Shown in pieces: positions 1 through 5,911 of a DNA stretch of 9,279 bases. Within the stretch, counting starts at the first letter, position 1, and each line of letters starts with the position of its first letter. Both the position numbers and the translations under genes were made by a program. The notes below the pieces were generated by a model, which was not told the origin of the DNA, did not search any database, and was given only the letters and a program-made list of their open reading frames with translations. The DNA lies in assembly GCA_020053155.1 (NCBI GenBank), contig JAGVNS010000004.1, positions 1 through 9,279 on the forward strand. Direction: 5' to 3'. Source of the DNA: Nitrososphaerota archaeon (lineage in GTDB: Archaea; Iainarchaeota; Iainarchaeia; Iainarchaeales; VGJJ01).

Positions 1-3
1 AGG

Positions 4-22
4 TTATATATCAATTGATATA
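4..22 (+). promoter_or_regulatory. TATA box overlapping a perfect 16-bp palindrome
   Basis: An AT-rich TATA-like stretch (TTATATA, 4-10) is centred 26 bases before the ATG at 33, the spacing expected for an archaeal leaderless transcript. Positions 7-22 (TATATCAATTGATATA) form a perfect palindrome that overlaps this box and extends towards the start site. A regulator bound there would block TBP, so it is a plausible operator, perhaps for the small winged-helix-like protein encoded just downstream. The palindrome is seen directly; its role is inferred. Confidence 0.5.
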
Positions 23-32
23 CTATTGTTTC

Positions 33-335
33 ATGCCTAAAGCGATGCAATCTCCGATTTTTAAACATCCCATTGACCGATACCCGAGACTCGATACGGT
101 GCTGATGATTGAGGAAGCCATCCAAAAGTCCGGGGAAGATTATTCCGTTCGCCAATTATGGCAAAGACTACCCAAGAAAGTCATGTGGCAGACGTATTTG
201 ACCGTTTTGGATTACCTGGTTTACTCTGGAAAAATAATGATCGATTCTCGGGATAACCACCCTTTCTGGACTCAAATGAGCGGAAAGATGCTTGAGCGAT
301 ACAAAAAAGGCCTTTTAGTCGATGCGATGTCCTAG
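33..335 (+). CDS. Small conserved archaeal winged-helix-like protein (YPRLDTV family)
   Basis: A 100-residue protein with the stretch RYPRLDTVLMIEEAI near residues 16-30, then RQLWQRLPKKV (40-50), TYLTVLDYL (54-62) and SGKIMID (65-71). I recognise this pattern from small uncharacterised archaeal proteins. Helices followed by a short hydrophobic beta pair suggest a winged helix, so DNA binding is likely but not shown; no catalytic motif is visible. ATG 33 is chosen because a TATA box sits 26 bases upstream, so the mRNA would be leaderless; TTG 15 and ATG 45 are alternatives. Its TAG stop overlaps the stop of the convergent toxin pseudogene through a shared CTAG. Its position beside a toxin-antitoxin pair hints at an accessory or defence-type locus, but no functional link is proven. 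Confidence 0.72.
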   Translation: MPKAMQSPIFKHPIDRYPRLDTVLMIEEAIQKSGEDYSVRQLWQRLPKKVMWQTYLTVLDYLVYSGKIMIDSRDNHPFWTQMSGKMLERYKKGLLVDAMS

Positions 336-679
336 TAGCCGTGTCGGCGTTCATAGTGTGGATGGTTGAACCATTCTAAAATAACCCCAAGGACTTCCAG
401 TTCCTGATTGGCCAGTGTATACATCATCCGCCACCCCATTGGAAAATTTATTTTTCGCAGGTTGTCAATGTCATATTTTTGAACGCATTCTTTCGGCCAG
501 TATTTTCGTGGAACCTTTATCCCATATTGTGGATTAGCCGAAATGTGCTTGATCGCTTTATGTATCTAGTCCGCCAACCTTTTCTGTTCAAACGTCCCCT
601 TCTCTAACTTTTCCAAATCCTTTTTCAGCGAAGGGTCGACAAAAACAACGCGAAAATGTTTGGGAGTCAAAAATCTCAT
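332..679 (-). pseudogene. RelE/ParE-family toxin, interrupted by an in-frame TAG at codon 38
   Basis: Read from ATG 679, the frame gives 115 codons with one internal TAG (codon 38, bases 568-566) and a normal final TAG at 334-332. The part after the stop has the marks of archaeal RelE/ParE-type toxins: NPQYGIKVPRKYWPKE (49-64), KYDIDNLRKI (68-77), GWRMMYTL (82-89), ILEWFNHPHYERRHGY (100-115). These toxins are small ribosome-dependent RNases or gyrase inhibitors. The 37 residues before the stop hold only the N-terminal helix, so the truncated product should be inactive. The start overlaps the antitoxin stop as ATGA, so the pair was translationally coupled. Other genes here also end in TAG, which argues against TAG being read as an amino acid. 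A sequencing or assembly error at one base is the main alternative. Confidence 0.8.
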
Positions 680-1041
680 TCCCCAAACTTGTATTTCTGC
701 TTCAACGCCACTACTTTTGGTGTAACCACCTCAAACGCGGCCTCCCAATCGTAACATGCTTTTTGGGGGTTCCCCTCGCAACATTCCACAAGTTGAAAGA
801 GCATACCCCATTCATCCGAGAGTTGGATACCATATCGTGTATACTCCACCAGCTGCAACGCCAACAAATCCTGCATGACCCCGCGCAAATAGTACTGAAA
901 CAACCCCGTTTTATGCGAAATTTCAGAAAAGGATTGAGGGGTTACTGTCAATTCCTTCAGCACGCGCGCGTGCCACTCCATAAATCCAATACTCTCAAAC
1001 TCCTGAACGGCCTTCACCAAGGCTTGCTCTTTCAGATTCAT
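676..1041 (-). CDS. Winged-helix DNA-binding protein, probable antitoxin of the broken toxin
   Basis: A 121-residue protein with a likely winged helix: helix HARVLKEL (24-31), helix SFSEISHKTG (37-46), recognition helix around QYYLRGVMQDLLALQLV (49-65) and a wing at EYTRYGIQLS (66-75). The C-terminal half (about 85-121) is not recognised and could hold the toxin-binding segment. It overlaps the following RelE-like frame by ATGA, the usual layout of antitoxin then toxin, so it is inferred to repress its own promoter and neutralise the toxin. ATG 1041 is chosen because GGAG (1054-1051) lies nine bases upstream. GTG 1098 and ATG 1080 would add a proline-rich, unconserved-looking leader, although GTG 1098 also has a purine-rich stretch before it. 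It could instead be an unrelated MarR-like regulator. It remains intact although the toxin is broken. Confidence 0.68.
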   Translation of the reverse strand: MNLKEQALVKAVQEFESIGFMEWHARVLKELTVTPQSFSEISHKTGLFQYYLRGVMQDLLALQLVEYTRYGIQLSDEWGMLFQLVECCEGNPQKACYDWEAAFEVVTPKVVALKQKYKFGE

Positions 1042-1136
1042 CCCAACCCACTCCAAAACCAAAGGAGGGGGGAGAAACATTGGGGATAGGCTCACCACTC
1101 CCTCCCACCCTTGTTACACTCAAAACCTGAAAGCCG

Positions 1137-1157
1137 AGTAATATAACCACGGTTAAA
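1137..1157. promoter_or_regulatory. Divergent promoter region with a candidate operator
   Basis: Between the antitoxin gene (-) and the ABC operon (+) lies a TATA-like sequence readable on both strands (AATATAAC at 1140-1147, GTTATATT in reverse). It runs into an inverted repeat, TAACC (1144-1148) and GGTTA (1151-1155), separated by two bases. Such a site could serve either or both divergent units and is a candidate operator for the winged-helix protein. The rest of 1099-1228 shows nothing else clear. Confidence 0.35.
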
Positions 1158-1228
1158 GGGAAATCAACCGCAGAGTTGAACTCGCCCCAAAATAGGGTTT
1201 TTTAGCCCACCGCATGTGAAAAAGACTG

Positions 1229-2227
1229 ATGAGCCTCGAAAAACCAGTCATTACGCTCGAACGCGTCACGAAAGAATTCAAGATTCCCGAAAAGAAGAAA
1301 GGGATTTGGGGAAAACTGACGGCCAAAACAAAACTACTCACCGCGCTCGATGACGTTTCTTTTTCCGTTCAAAAAGGAGAAATATTGGGATACATTGGTC
1401 CGAATGGGAGTGGAAAGAGTACCACCATCAAAATTCTCACCGGAATCATCACTCCCACACAGGGAAAAGTAGACGTGCTAGGTTACGTTCCCTGGAAGGA
1501 GCGCATGACCTACACCCAAAACATCGGGGTTGTGTTTGGACAAAAATCATTGTTGTGGTGGGACATTGCCCCCTATGAATGCTTTCGCTTGTACAAAGAA
1601 ATCTACGAAATGAAAGAGGAGGAATATCAAAAAAGACTCGCATATTTGGTTGAATTGTTTCAAGTCGAAGAGTTCATGCACACTCCTACGCGAAAGCTTT
1701 CACTAGGCCAGCGCATGCGGTGCGAACTGGTGGCGGCACTTGTCCACAAACCTCAAATCCTTTTCCTGGACGAACCCACGATTGGATTGGATGCCATCGC
1801 CAAACAACGCATGCGGGAAGCAATATTGGAGATAAACGAAAAGGAAAAAACGACCGTCATCCTCACTACGCATGATATGCAGGACATCGAGGAACTCGCC
1901 ACGCGCATTCTCATTCTCAACGAAGGAAAAATAATCTACGAAGGGGACGTTCGGGGATTGCGGAACGAGTTCCTGCAGGAAAACCACGTCCATTTCGAGC
2001 TCGAAAAAATAGTAAACAAGGAAAAGTTCGTCCAGCTCGTGAACGCGCACGATATCAAGCAGGACGGAAAATCGTTCATCCTCACGGTCAACGCCAAAAA
2101 GCACCAAACGCGGAAAGTACTAGACGAATTGTATGCGGCAGCTGAAGTAACGCGCTTAGAAGTATACGAACCCTCGCTCGACGAGATCATCCGGAGGATT
2201 TACGGTGAACCTCACCAAAAGCATTAA
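1229..2227 (+). CDS. ABC-2 type transporter ATP-binding subunit (COG4586-like)
   Basis: A 332-residue ATPase that should power the two membrane proteins encoded directly downstream. Seen in order: Walker A GPNGSGKST (57-65), Q-loop around VVFGQ (101-105), signature LSLGQR (157-162), Walker B ILFLDE (177-182), D-loop GLD (186-188) and switch His in TTHD (213-216). The lysine-rich insert before ALDDVSF, the LLWWD after the Q-loop and the LSLGQRMRCEL signature match the COG4586 group, which pairs with two dissimilar permeases. Residues past about 240 form a C-terminal accessory domain. The substrate is unknown; related systems usually export lipids, peptides or drugs. ATG 1229 has no clear Shine-Dalgarno and the in-frame ATG upstream runs straight into a stop. 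The 3' end overlaps the next gene by 23 bases. Confidence 0.93.
   Translation: MSLEKPVITLERVTKEFKIPEKKKGIWGKLTAKTKLLTALDDVSFSVQKGEILGYIGPNGSGKSTTIKILTGIITPTQGKVDVLGYVPWKERMTYTQNIGVVFGQKSLLWWDIAPYECFRLYKEIYEMKEEEYQKRLAYLVELFQVEEFMHTPTRKLSLGQRMRCELVAALVHKPQILFLDEPTIGLDAIAKQRMREAILEINEKEKTTVILTTHDMQDIEELATRILILNEGKIIYEGDVRGLRNEFLQENHVHFELEKIVNKEKFVQLVNAHDIKQDGKSFILTVNAKKHQTRKVLDELYAAAEVTRLEVYEPSLDEIIRRIYGEPHQKH
2193..2197 (+). promoter_or_regulatory. Shine-Dalgarno GGAGG that fixes the GTG start at 2205
   Basis: GGAGG lies seven bases before GTG 2205, inside the end of the ATPase gene. It supports GTG as the start of the first permease. A similar GGAGGGAG at 2969-2976 precedes ATG 2986 of the second permease. 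Strong sites therefore appear on internal operon genes, while first genes lack them. Confidence 0.7.
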
Positions 2228-3005
2228 CGTGTTCCGCGAACTCATGCGTCTGCAAGTATTGCACCTCATCGAGTACCGCATCAACTTCGTCTTCGACGTT
2301 TTTTTACGATTCGTCGAATTCTCTATTTTCTTTTATTTCTGGAAAAGCATATTCGCCGCACAAGGAAGCATTCCGGGGTGGGACATCCCGTCTCTTCTTA
2401 TCCTTTTCGCCTTCCAACAAATATTCCTCTCTTTCTTCCTGAGCTTCGCGGCCGGTTCCTACGAAATGGAAAAGGCTATCATGCGGGGAGATATCGACAA
2501 ATACTTAAGCCGACCCATCCAACCCTGGTTTGCCCTCCTGGGGGAAAACTCGTTCGCGGGAATCGGCGGATTCATCACCGGGATGGGGGTACTCGCCATC
2601 GCCCATTTCGCTCTCGGAATTCCCATCTTTACCCTCCTCTTCCCCCTCTTGATCATCATGGTCTTCCTCGCCGCGCTCATTTCCACTTTTTTCGGGCTCA
2701 CCATGGGAAGCCTCGCATTCTGGTTCGGGAGAACACGCCTCTTTGACTTCATCACCGATGCGTTTTGGGAATTTGACTCATACCCCATTACTCTCTTTCC
2801 GGGGTACATCCAAACACTCACCGCATTCACGCTCCCATTCCTTTTCGCCACCGCCACGCCCGCACTCGCCAGCACGGGAAAAATCGCCCTCCCCCAACTC
2901 CTCGAATTGTTTGCACTCGAAATACTCGTGTTGGGAATCAACGTCATCGTATTCAGAATTGTTTGGAAGGAGGGAGTGAAGCAGTATGAGTCGTATGGAG
3001 GTTAA
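2205..3005 (+). CDS. ABC-2 family permease, first subunit (ABC2_membrane_6-like)
   Basis: A 266-residue integral membrane protein with about six hydrophobic segments (roughly 26-48, 62-84, 113-135, 139-172, 198-222, 233-254). The cytoplasmic motif IMRGDIDKYLSRPI (92-105) follows the second segment; the next gene has the same motif, which is typical of the DUF990/ABC2_membrane_6 permeases (COG4587 or COG3694). It should pair with the second permease as a heterodimer driven by the upstream ATPase. It starts at GTG, overlaps the ATPase gene by 23 bases and overlaps the next gene by 20, so the three are one operon with coupled translation. No periplasmic binding protein is present, which fits an exporter. 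The substrate cannot be read from sequence. Confidence 0.87.
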   Translation: MNLTKSINVFRELMRLQVLHLIEYRINFVFDVFLRFVEFSIFFYFWKSIFAAQGSIPGWDIPSLLILFAFQQIFLSFFLSFAAGSYEMEKAIMRGDIDKYLSRPIQPWFALLGENSFAGIGGFITGMGVLAIAHFALGIPIFTLLFPLLIIMVFLAALISTFFGLTMGSLAFWFGRTRLFDFITDAFWEFDSYPITLFPGYIQTLTAFTLPFLFATATPALASTGKIALPQLLELFALEILVLGINVIVFRIVWKEGVKQYESYGG

Positions 3006-3789
3006 CTCCGCGTATCTCGAAATCATCCGCTTGCGCGTGCACCAGCTCATCGCGTATCCCCTCGAACTCATTGTAAACTGGGCCGGATACCCCTTCACGC
3101 TGCTCATCTACTATACGGTGTACACTCACGTGTACACGATCAATCCCCAATTCGCGGGCGTCTCCTTCCCACTCTTACTCGTCTATTTCAGCATCGCCCT
3201 GGCCTTCCGAAAAGTTGCTGAATCGTTATGGGAAGGGTATGACGTGGAAGAGGAAATAAAGCGGGGAGACATCCTCATGTACCTCACGAGACCTATCAAC
3301 TATTTTGGGGTTCGTTTGGCGCGGCAACTCGGAAAATTCATCGCCATGGGAATCGTGTTCATTCCCTTCCTCTACATTTTCGCGTTTTGGATGGGTGGAA
3401 CATGGCTCCCCATCGAACGATTCATCCCCGGGCTATTCCTCGCCACGCTAGGAGGGGTCGTGGTATTTCAAATATACCATATTATGGGCCTGTTATCCTT
3501 CTGGTTCGAAGAAACATGGGGGTTTCGCCGGGCCATCATGGTCACTTCCTGGCTCTTTTCGGGAACGATGATTCCCTTGCAACTCCTCCCCGACTTTATC
3601 CAACAAATTTCTTCCATCCTGCCCTTCCAATACCAAGCCGCGATCCCCGCCCAATTCATCCTGAAACAAGCCGGACTTGCGCAATTAGCAGAAGCCACCC
3701 TCATCCTCCTCACATGGATGATCGTCCTGGGACTCCTCCAACGCACCCTTTGGAAAAAAGGATTGCTCAAGCACGACGGAAAAGGATAG
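2986..3789 (+). CDS. ABC-2 family permease, second subunit (ABC2_membrane_6-like)
   Basis: A 267-residue membrane protein with hydrophobic segments near 27-50, 61-80, 117-137, 148-172, 185-203 and 236-252. It shares IKRGDILMYLTRPI (91-104) with the first permease but is otherwise different, so the transporter is probably a heterodimer with one ATPase type. The start ATG 2986 is supported by GGAGGGAG ending nine bases upstream; ATG 2995 is too far from it. The basic C-terminus (KKGLLKHDGKG) is expected to be cytoplasmic. The gene ends in TAG, followed by a 26-32-base gap with a new promoter, so the operon probably stops here. Confidence 0.87.
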   Translation: MSRMEVNSAYLEIIRLRVHQLIAYPLELIVNWAGYPFTLLIYYTVYTHVYTINPQFAGVSFPLLLVYFSIALAFRKVAESLWEGYDVEEEIKRGDILMYLTRPINYFGVRLARQLGKFIAMGIVFIPFLYIFAFWMGGTWLPIERFIPGLFLATLGGVVVFQIYHIMGLLSFWFEETWGFRRAIMVTSWLFSGTMIPLQLLPDFIQQISSILPFQYQAAIPAQFILKQAGLAQLAEATLILLTWMIVLGLLQRTLWKKGLLKHDGKG

Positions 3790-3793
3790 TCTC

Positions 3794-3800
3794 ATATAAA
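3794..3800 (+). promoter_or_regulatory. TATA box for a leaderless transcript
   Basis: ATATAAA is centred 25 bases before ATG 3822 and lies in the short gap after the permease stop. No Shine-Dalgarno is seen before either ATG 3816 or ATG 3822. This fits a leaderless mRNA beginning at or next to ATG 3822. Confidence 0.55.
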
Positions 3801-3821
3801 GCCAACAAAAGTGAAATGAAT

Positions 3822-4787
3822 ATGCCTCCTTCAAAAAAATGGTTTCTCGTTTCATTTAACCCAAACTTTTCGCGCAAAACAACGGAATTCTTGGAAAAAA
3901 ACAAATTAAAACAAACGAAATTACGAGACCAAACCTCGTTGATTCGCTCAACTGAAAAGATTTGGGAGAAAAAAGAAATCCAACCCTTCCTCATTTCAGC
4001 CCAAGAAATAAAAAAATTCAAAAATGAAGCCGAAATAAAAAAATTCATTCAGAGCCACGCAGACAAAACCAAAACGTATGCTTTGCGCGCATGGGTATTG
4101 CACGATTCAAAGATGAGTGGAAGGGATTTGGAAGTAAAATTGGGCATCGCCCTCGAAAAAATGGGCGTGCGAATGAATCCTACTCTCGAAGAAAACATTT
4201 GGTTCATTTTAAAAAACAAAAAAGAGTATTTTGTATCGGCCGAACCATTACCAATCGATGCTCACCTATTCCCAATGGTGGATTCACGCTTCACGGAAAA
4301 CCAAATGGTCACACGCTCAGGACACAAATTTCGATTTTTACTCCATCAATTTGGATTAAACCCCCAAAACAAAGTAGGAGTGGATTTAGGATGTGGTACG
4401 GGAGGGTGGACGCAGCTCCTTCTTGAGAAAGGGGCTCAAAAAGTGTATGCCATTGATCGAACCCTCTTGGACAAAAAATTACAGAAAAACAAAAAAGTGA
4501 TTTACATCAAAGACAAGGCCGAAAATGCCCCCAAACTAAAGGAAAAACCCGATTTTATTGTGATGGACATCAATGTAGGTCCGGAACATGCTAAAAAAAT
4601 ATTTCTACACTTTGACAAAAAGAACCCCGGGGCCAAACAAGCCATTATCACTCAAAAAATACTCCGAGGAAAAGACCTCCAAAAACTCCCAAAGAAAGGA
4701 GAGAATTGGGGAAAATGGAAAGTAATGGGAATACGGAATAGCTGGTTTGCGAGAAGGGAATGCTATTTGGGGCTGGAAAAGAATTGA
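3822..4787 (+). CDS. THUMP plus FtsJ-like (RFM) RNA 2'-O-methyltransferase
   Basis: A 321-residue protein (323 if ATG 3816 is used; numbering here is from 3816). Residues about 50-145 resemble a THUMP RNA-binding domain: YALRAW (88-93), LEVKLGIALEKMGVRMNP (105-122). The C-terminal part is a Rossmann-type methyltransferase with SAM motif VDLGCGTGGWTQ (189-200) and acidic AIDR (212-215). The K-D-K-E tetrad of FtsJ/RrmJ-type ribose methyltransferases can be placed: K171 in SGHKFRFLL, D251 in VMDIN, K281 in TQKI, E315 in RRECYLGL. The layout recalls bacterial RlmM, which methylates 23S rRNA C2498 with a THUMP and an FtsJ-like domain, but the target here is unknown (rRNA or tRNA). An open frame extends upstream to 3387, but that part lies in the permease gene and is not protein-like. 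It has its own TATA box. Confidence 0.8.
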   Translation: MPPSKKWFLVSFNPNFSRKTTEFLEKNKLKQTKLRDQTSLIRSTEKIWEKKEIQPFLISAQEIKKFKNEAEIKKFIQSHADKTKTYALRAWVLHDSKMSGRDLEVKLGIALEKMGVRMNPTLEENIWFILKNKKEYFVSAEPLPIDAHLFPMVDSRFTENQMVTRSGHKFRFLLHQFGLNPQNKVGVDLGCGTGGWTQLLLEKGAQKVYAIDRTLLDKKLQKNKKVIYIKDKAENAPKLKEKPDFIVMDINVGPEHAKKIFLHFDKKNPGAKQAIITQKILRGKDLQKLPKKGENWGKWKVMGIRNSWFARRECYLGLEKN

Positions 4788-4806
4788 AGTATCACGATAA
4801 ATTGCC

Positions 4807-5901
4807 TCATTTTTTAATCAATTGTGCAGTTTTAAATGCAGAAATCCATGGGCCGAGGTTTTTTTCTATTGAATAATTCTTTTCAACAAAATTCCTGGCC
4901 TTAATCGTCTTTTTCAAAAATTCCTTATCATTGCAGGCCGCGACTATTTTATCAGAAAAATATTCTACGGAATCTTCTAAAATTACAAATTTCTTAATCT
5001 TTTCATTCAAGCCCTCTATCCCTTTTGATGTTGTAATAACCAGTAAACCTGCAGCCATATAGTCAAGTATTTTTGTTCTTGTCCCAGAGCCACTCGTTAC
5101 TGGACACAATCCAATTTTACATTTAGAAAAAACGCTGTTTAAATCATCGACTTCCCCCAAAAACCTAATATTTTTTGCCTCAACTTCTTTCATCAGTTCT
5201 TTGGGGGTTGGCCCAACAATCATCAACGAGCAATTTTTGAGTTTTGGCATTATTTGAGTTCCAAGAATTCTAATAGCCTGTTCATTTGGTCCATAAAAAT
5301 TATTTCCTACAAACACCAGCAAGTTCCCTTTTTTTTTCTTTTGTGAAAATTTGAATTTTGAAACTGGAATGCTCCCTACATAAACTCTTAATTTGCTTTC
5401 TTTTGCTCCGCGTTTTCTAAGGATTGACTTGTCAAGCTCAGAACGGCACAGAATCATGTCTGAAATTCTTACTGCCTCTTCCTCAATTTTAATTATGCTT
5501 TTTATTTCTTTTTTGCCTTTTCCCATTTCTTTCGCAAGCTGACTATGCACATTGTGGACGTCAAAAACTATTTTCTTTCCAGTTTCTTTTTTGAGTTTCT
5601 TCCCAAGCGTTGTAACTGCATCTGAACTATCAAATTGCAAAATATTGACCCTTTCGTCAAATATTATTTTTTTTAGTAATTTTGTATCGTTATAATATTC
5701 ATCTGGAGAGAGAAAAATTGTTTTAAAATTTAACAACCGATAAAGTTCCGGGTCATCCCAGCCCCGATAACACCTAAAAAGTATTATTTTAATGTTTTTT
5801 TTAGCTAATGCTTCAGCAAGATTGACTATGGAGTATGATGCACCTTCCCTAGGAGGCAAAAATGGGCCGTCTCTAAATATTCCAACGATTATTTTACACA
5901 T
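4807..5901 (-). CDS. GT-B fold glycosyltransferase (group 1 / GT4-like)
   Basis: A 364-residue protein with two Rossmann-like halves. The N-terminal half has the glycine-containing EGASYSIVNLAEALAKKN (19-36) and FDVHNVHS (113-120). The C-terminal half has LLVFVGNNFYGPN (194-206), LMIVGPTPKEL (226-236), RFLGEVDDL (246-254) and the donor-site GSGTRTKILDYMAAG (271-285), where Asp280 stands in place of the more usual Glu. It should move a sugar from a nucleotide donor to an unknown acceptor. No signal peptide or membrane segment is seen. Its ATG lies only ten bases from the divergent ATG 5912, and a TATA-like GATTTAAAC is centred 26 bases upstream, so the transcript is probably leaderless. It could act on surface polysaccharide or glycolipid, or on the product of the neighbouring nucleotide genes. 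The gene is markedly AT-rich. Confidence 0.87.
   Translation of the reverse strand: MCKIIVGIFRDGPFLPPREGASYSIVNLAEALAKKNIKIILFRCYRGWDDPELYRLLNFKTIFLSPDEYYNDTKLLKKIIFDERVNILQFDSSDAVTTLGKKLKKETGKKIVFDVHNVHSQLAKEMGKGKKEIKSIIKIEEEAVRISDMILCRSELDKSILRKRGAKESKLRVYVGSIPVSKFKFSQKKKKGNLLVFVGNNFYGPNEQAIRILGTQIMPKLKNCSLMIVGPTPKELMKEVEAKNIRFLGEVDDLNSVFSKCKIGLCPVTSGSGTRTKILDYMAAGLLVITTSKGIEGLNEKIKKFVILEDSVEYFSDKIVAACNDKEFLKKTIKARNFVEKNYSIEKNLGPWISAFKTAQLIKK
4810..4815 (+). terminator. Oligo-T run after the methyltransferase gene
   Basis: A T6 run begins 22 bases after the TGA of the + gene. Archaeal RNA polymerase can stop at such runs without a hairpin. It lies inside the 3' end of the convergent glycosyltransferase gene. 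The signal is short and the call is tentative. Confidence 0.3.
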
Positions 5902-5911
5902 TATTCAAAGA

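Noticed and set aside
763..1089. Plus-strand open frame opposite the antitoxin gene
   Set aside because: Antisense to a frame with a convincing winged-helix pattern and coupling to the toxin; its own translation shows no family pattern.
2459..2947. Minus-strand frame opposite the first permease
   Set aside because: Shadow of a hydrophobic coding gene; Ser/Arg/Lys-rich composition arises from reverse reading.
3118..3137. Direct repeat of the palindrome GTGTACAC, twice with 12-base spacing
   Set aside because: It lies inside the second permease and is explained by the repeated residues Val-Tyr-Thr with the same codons; no regulatory position.
3387..3815. Open frame continuing 143 codons upstream of the THUMP-FtsJ gene
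   Set aside because: It overlaps the second permease in another frame, is rich in Pro, His and Arg as typical of a shadow frame, and the TATA box and ATG at 3816/3822 give a better start.
5329..5337. T9 run
   Set aside because: Encodes a lysine run on the minus strand inside the glycosyltransferase and is not at a gene end on either strand.
5792..5911. Upstream extension of the kinase frame
   Set aside because: It lies wholly inside the 5' end of the divergent glycosyltransferase gene, and its residues look like an antisense translation of it.
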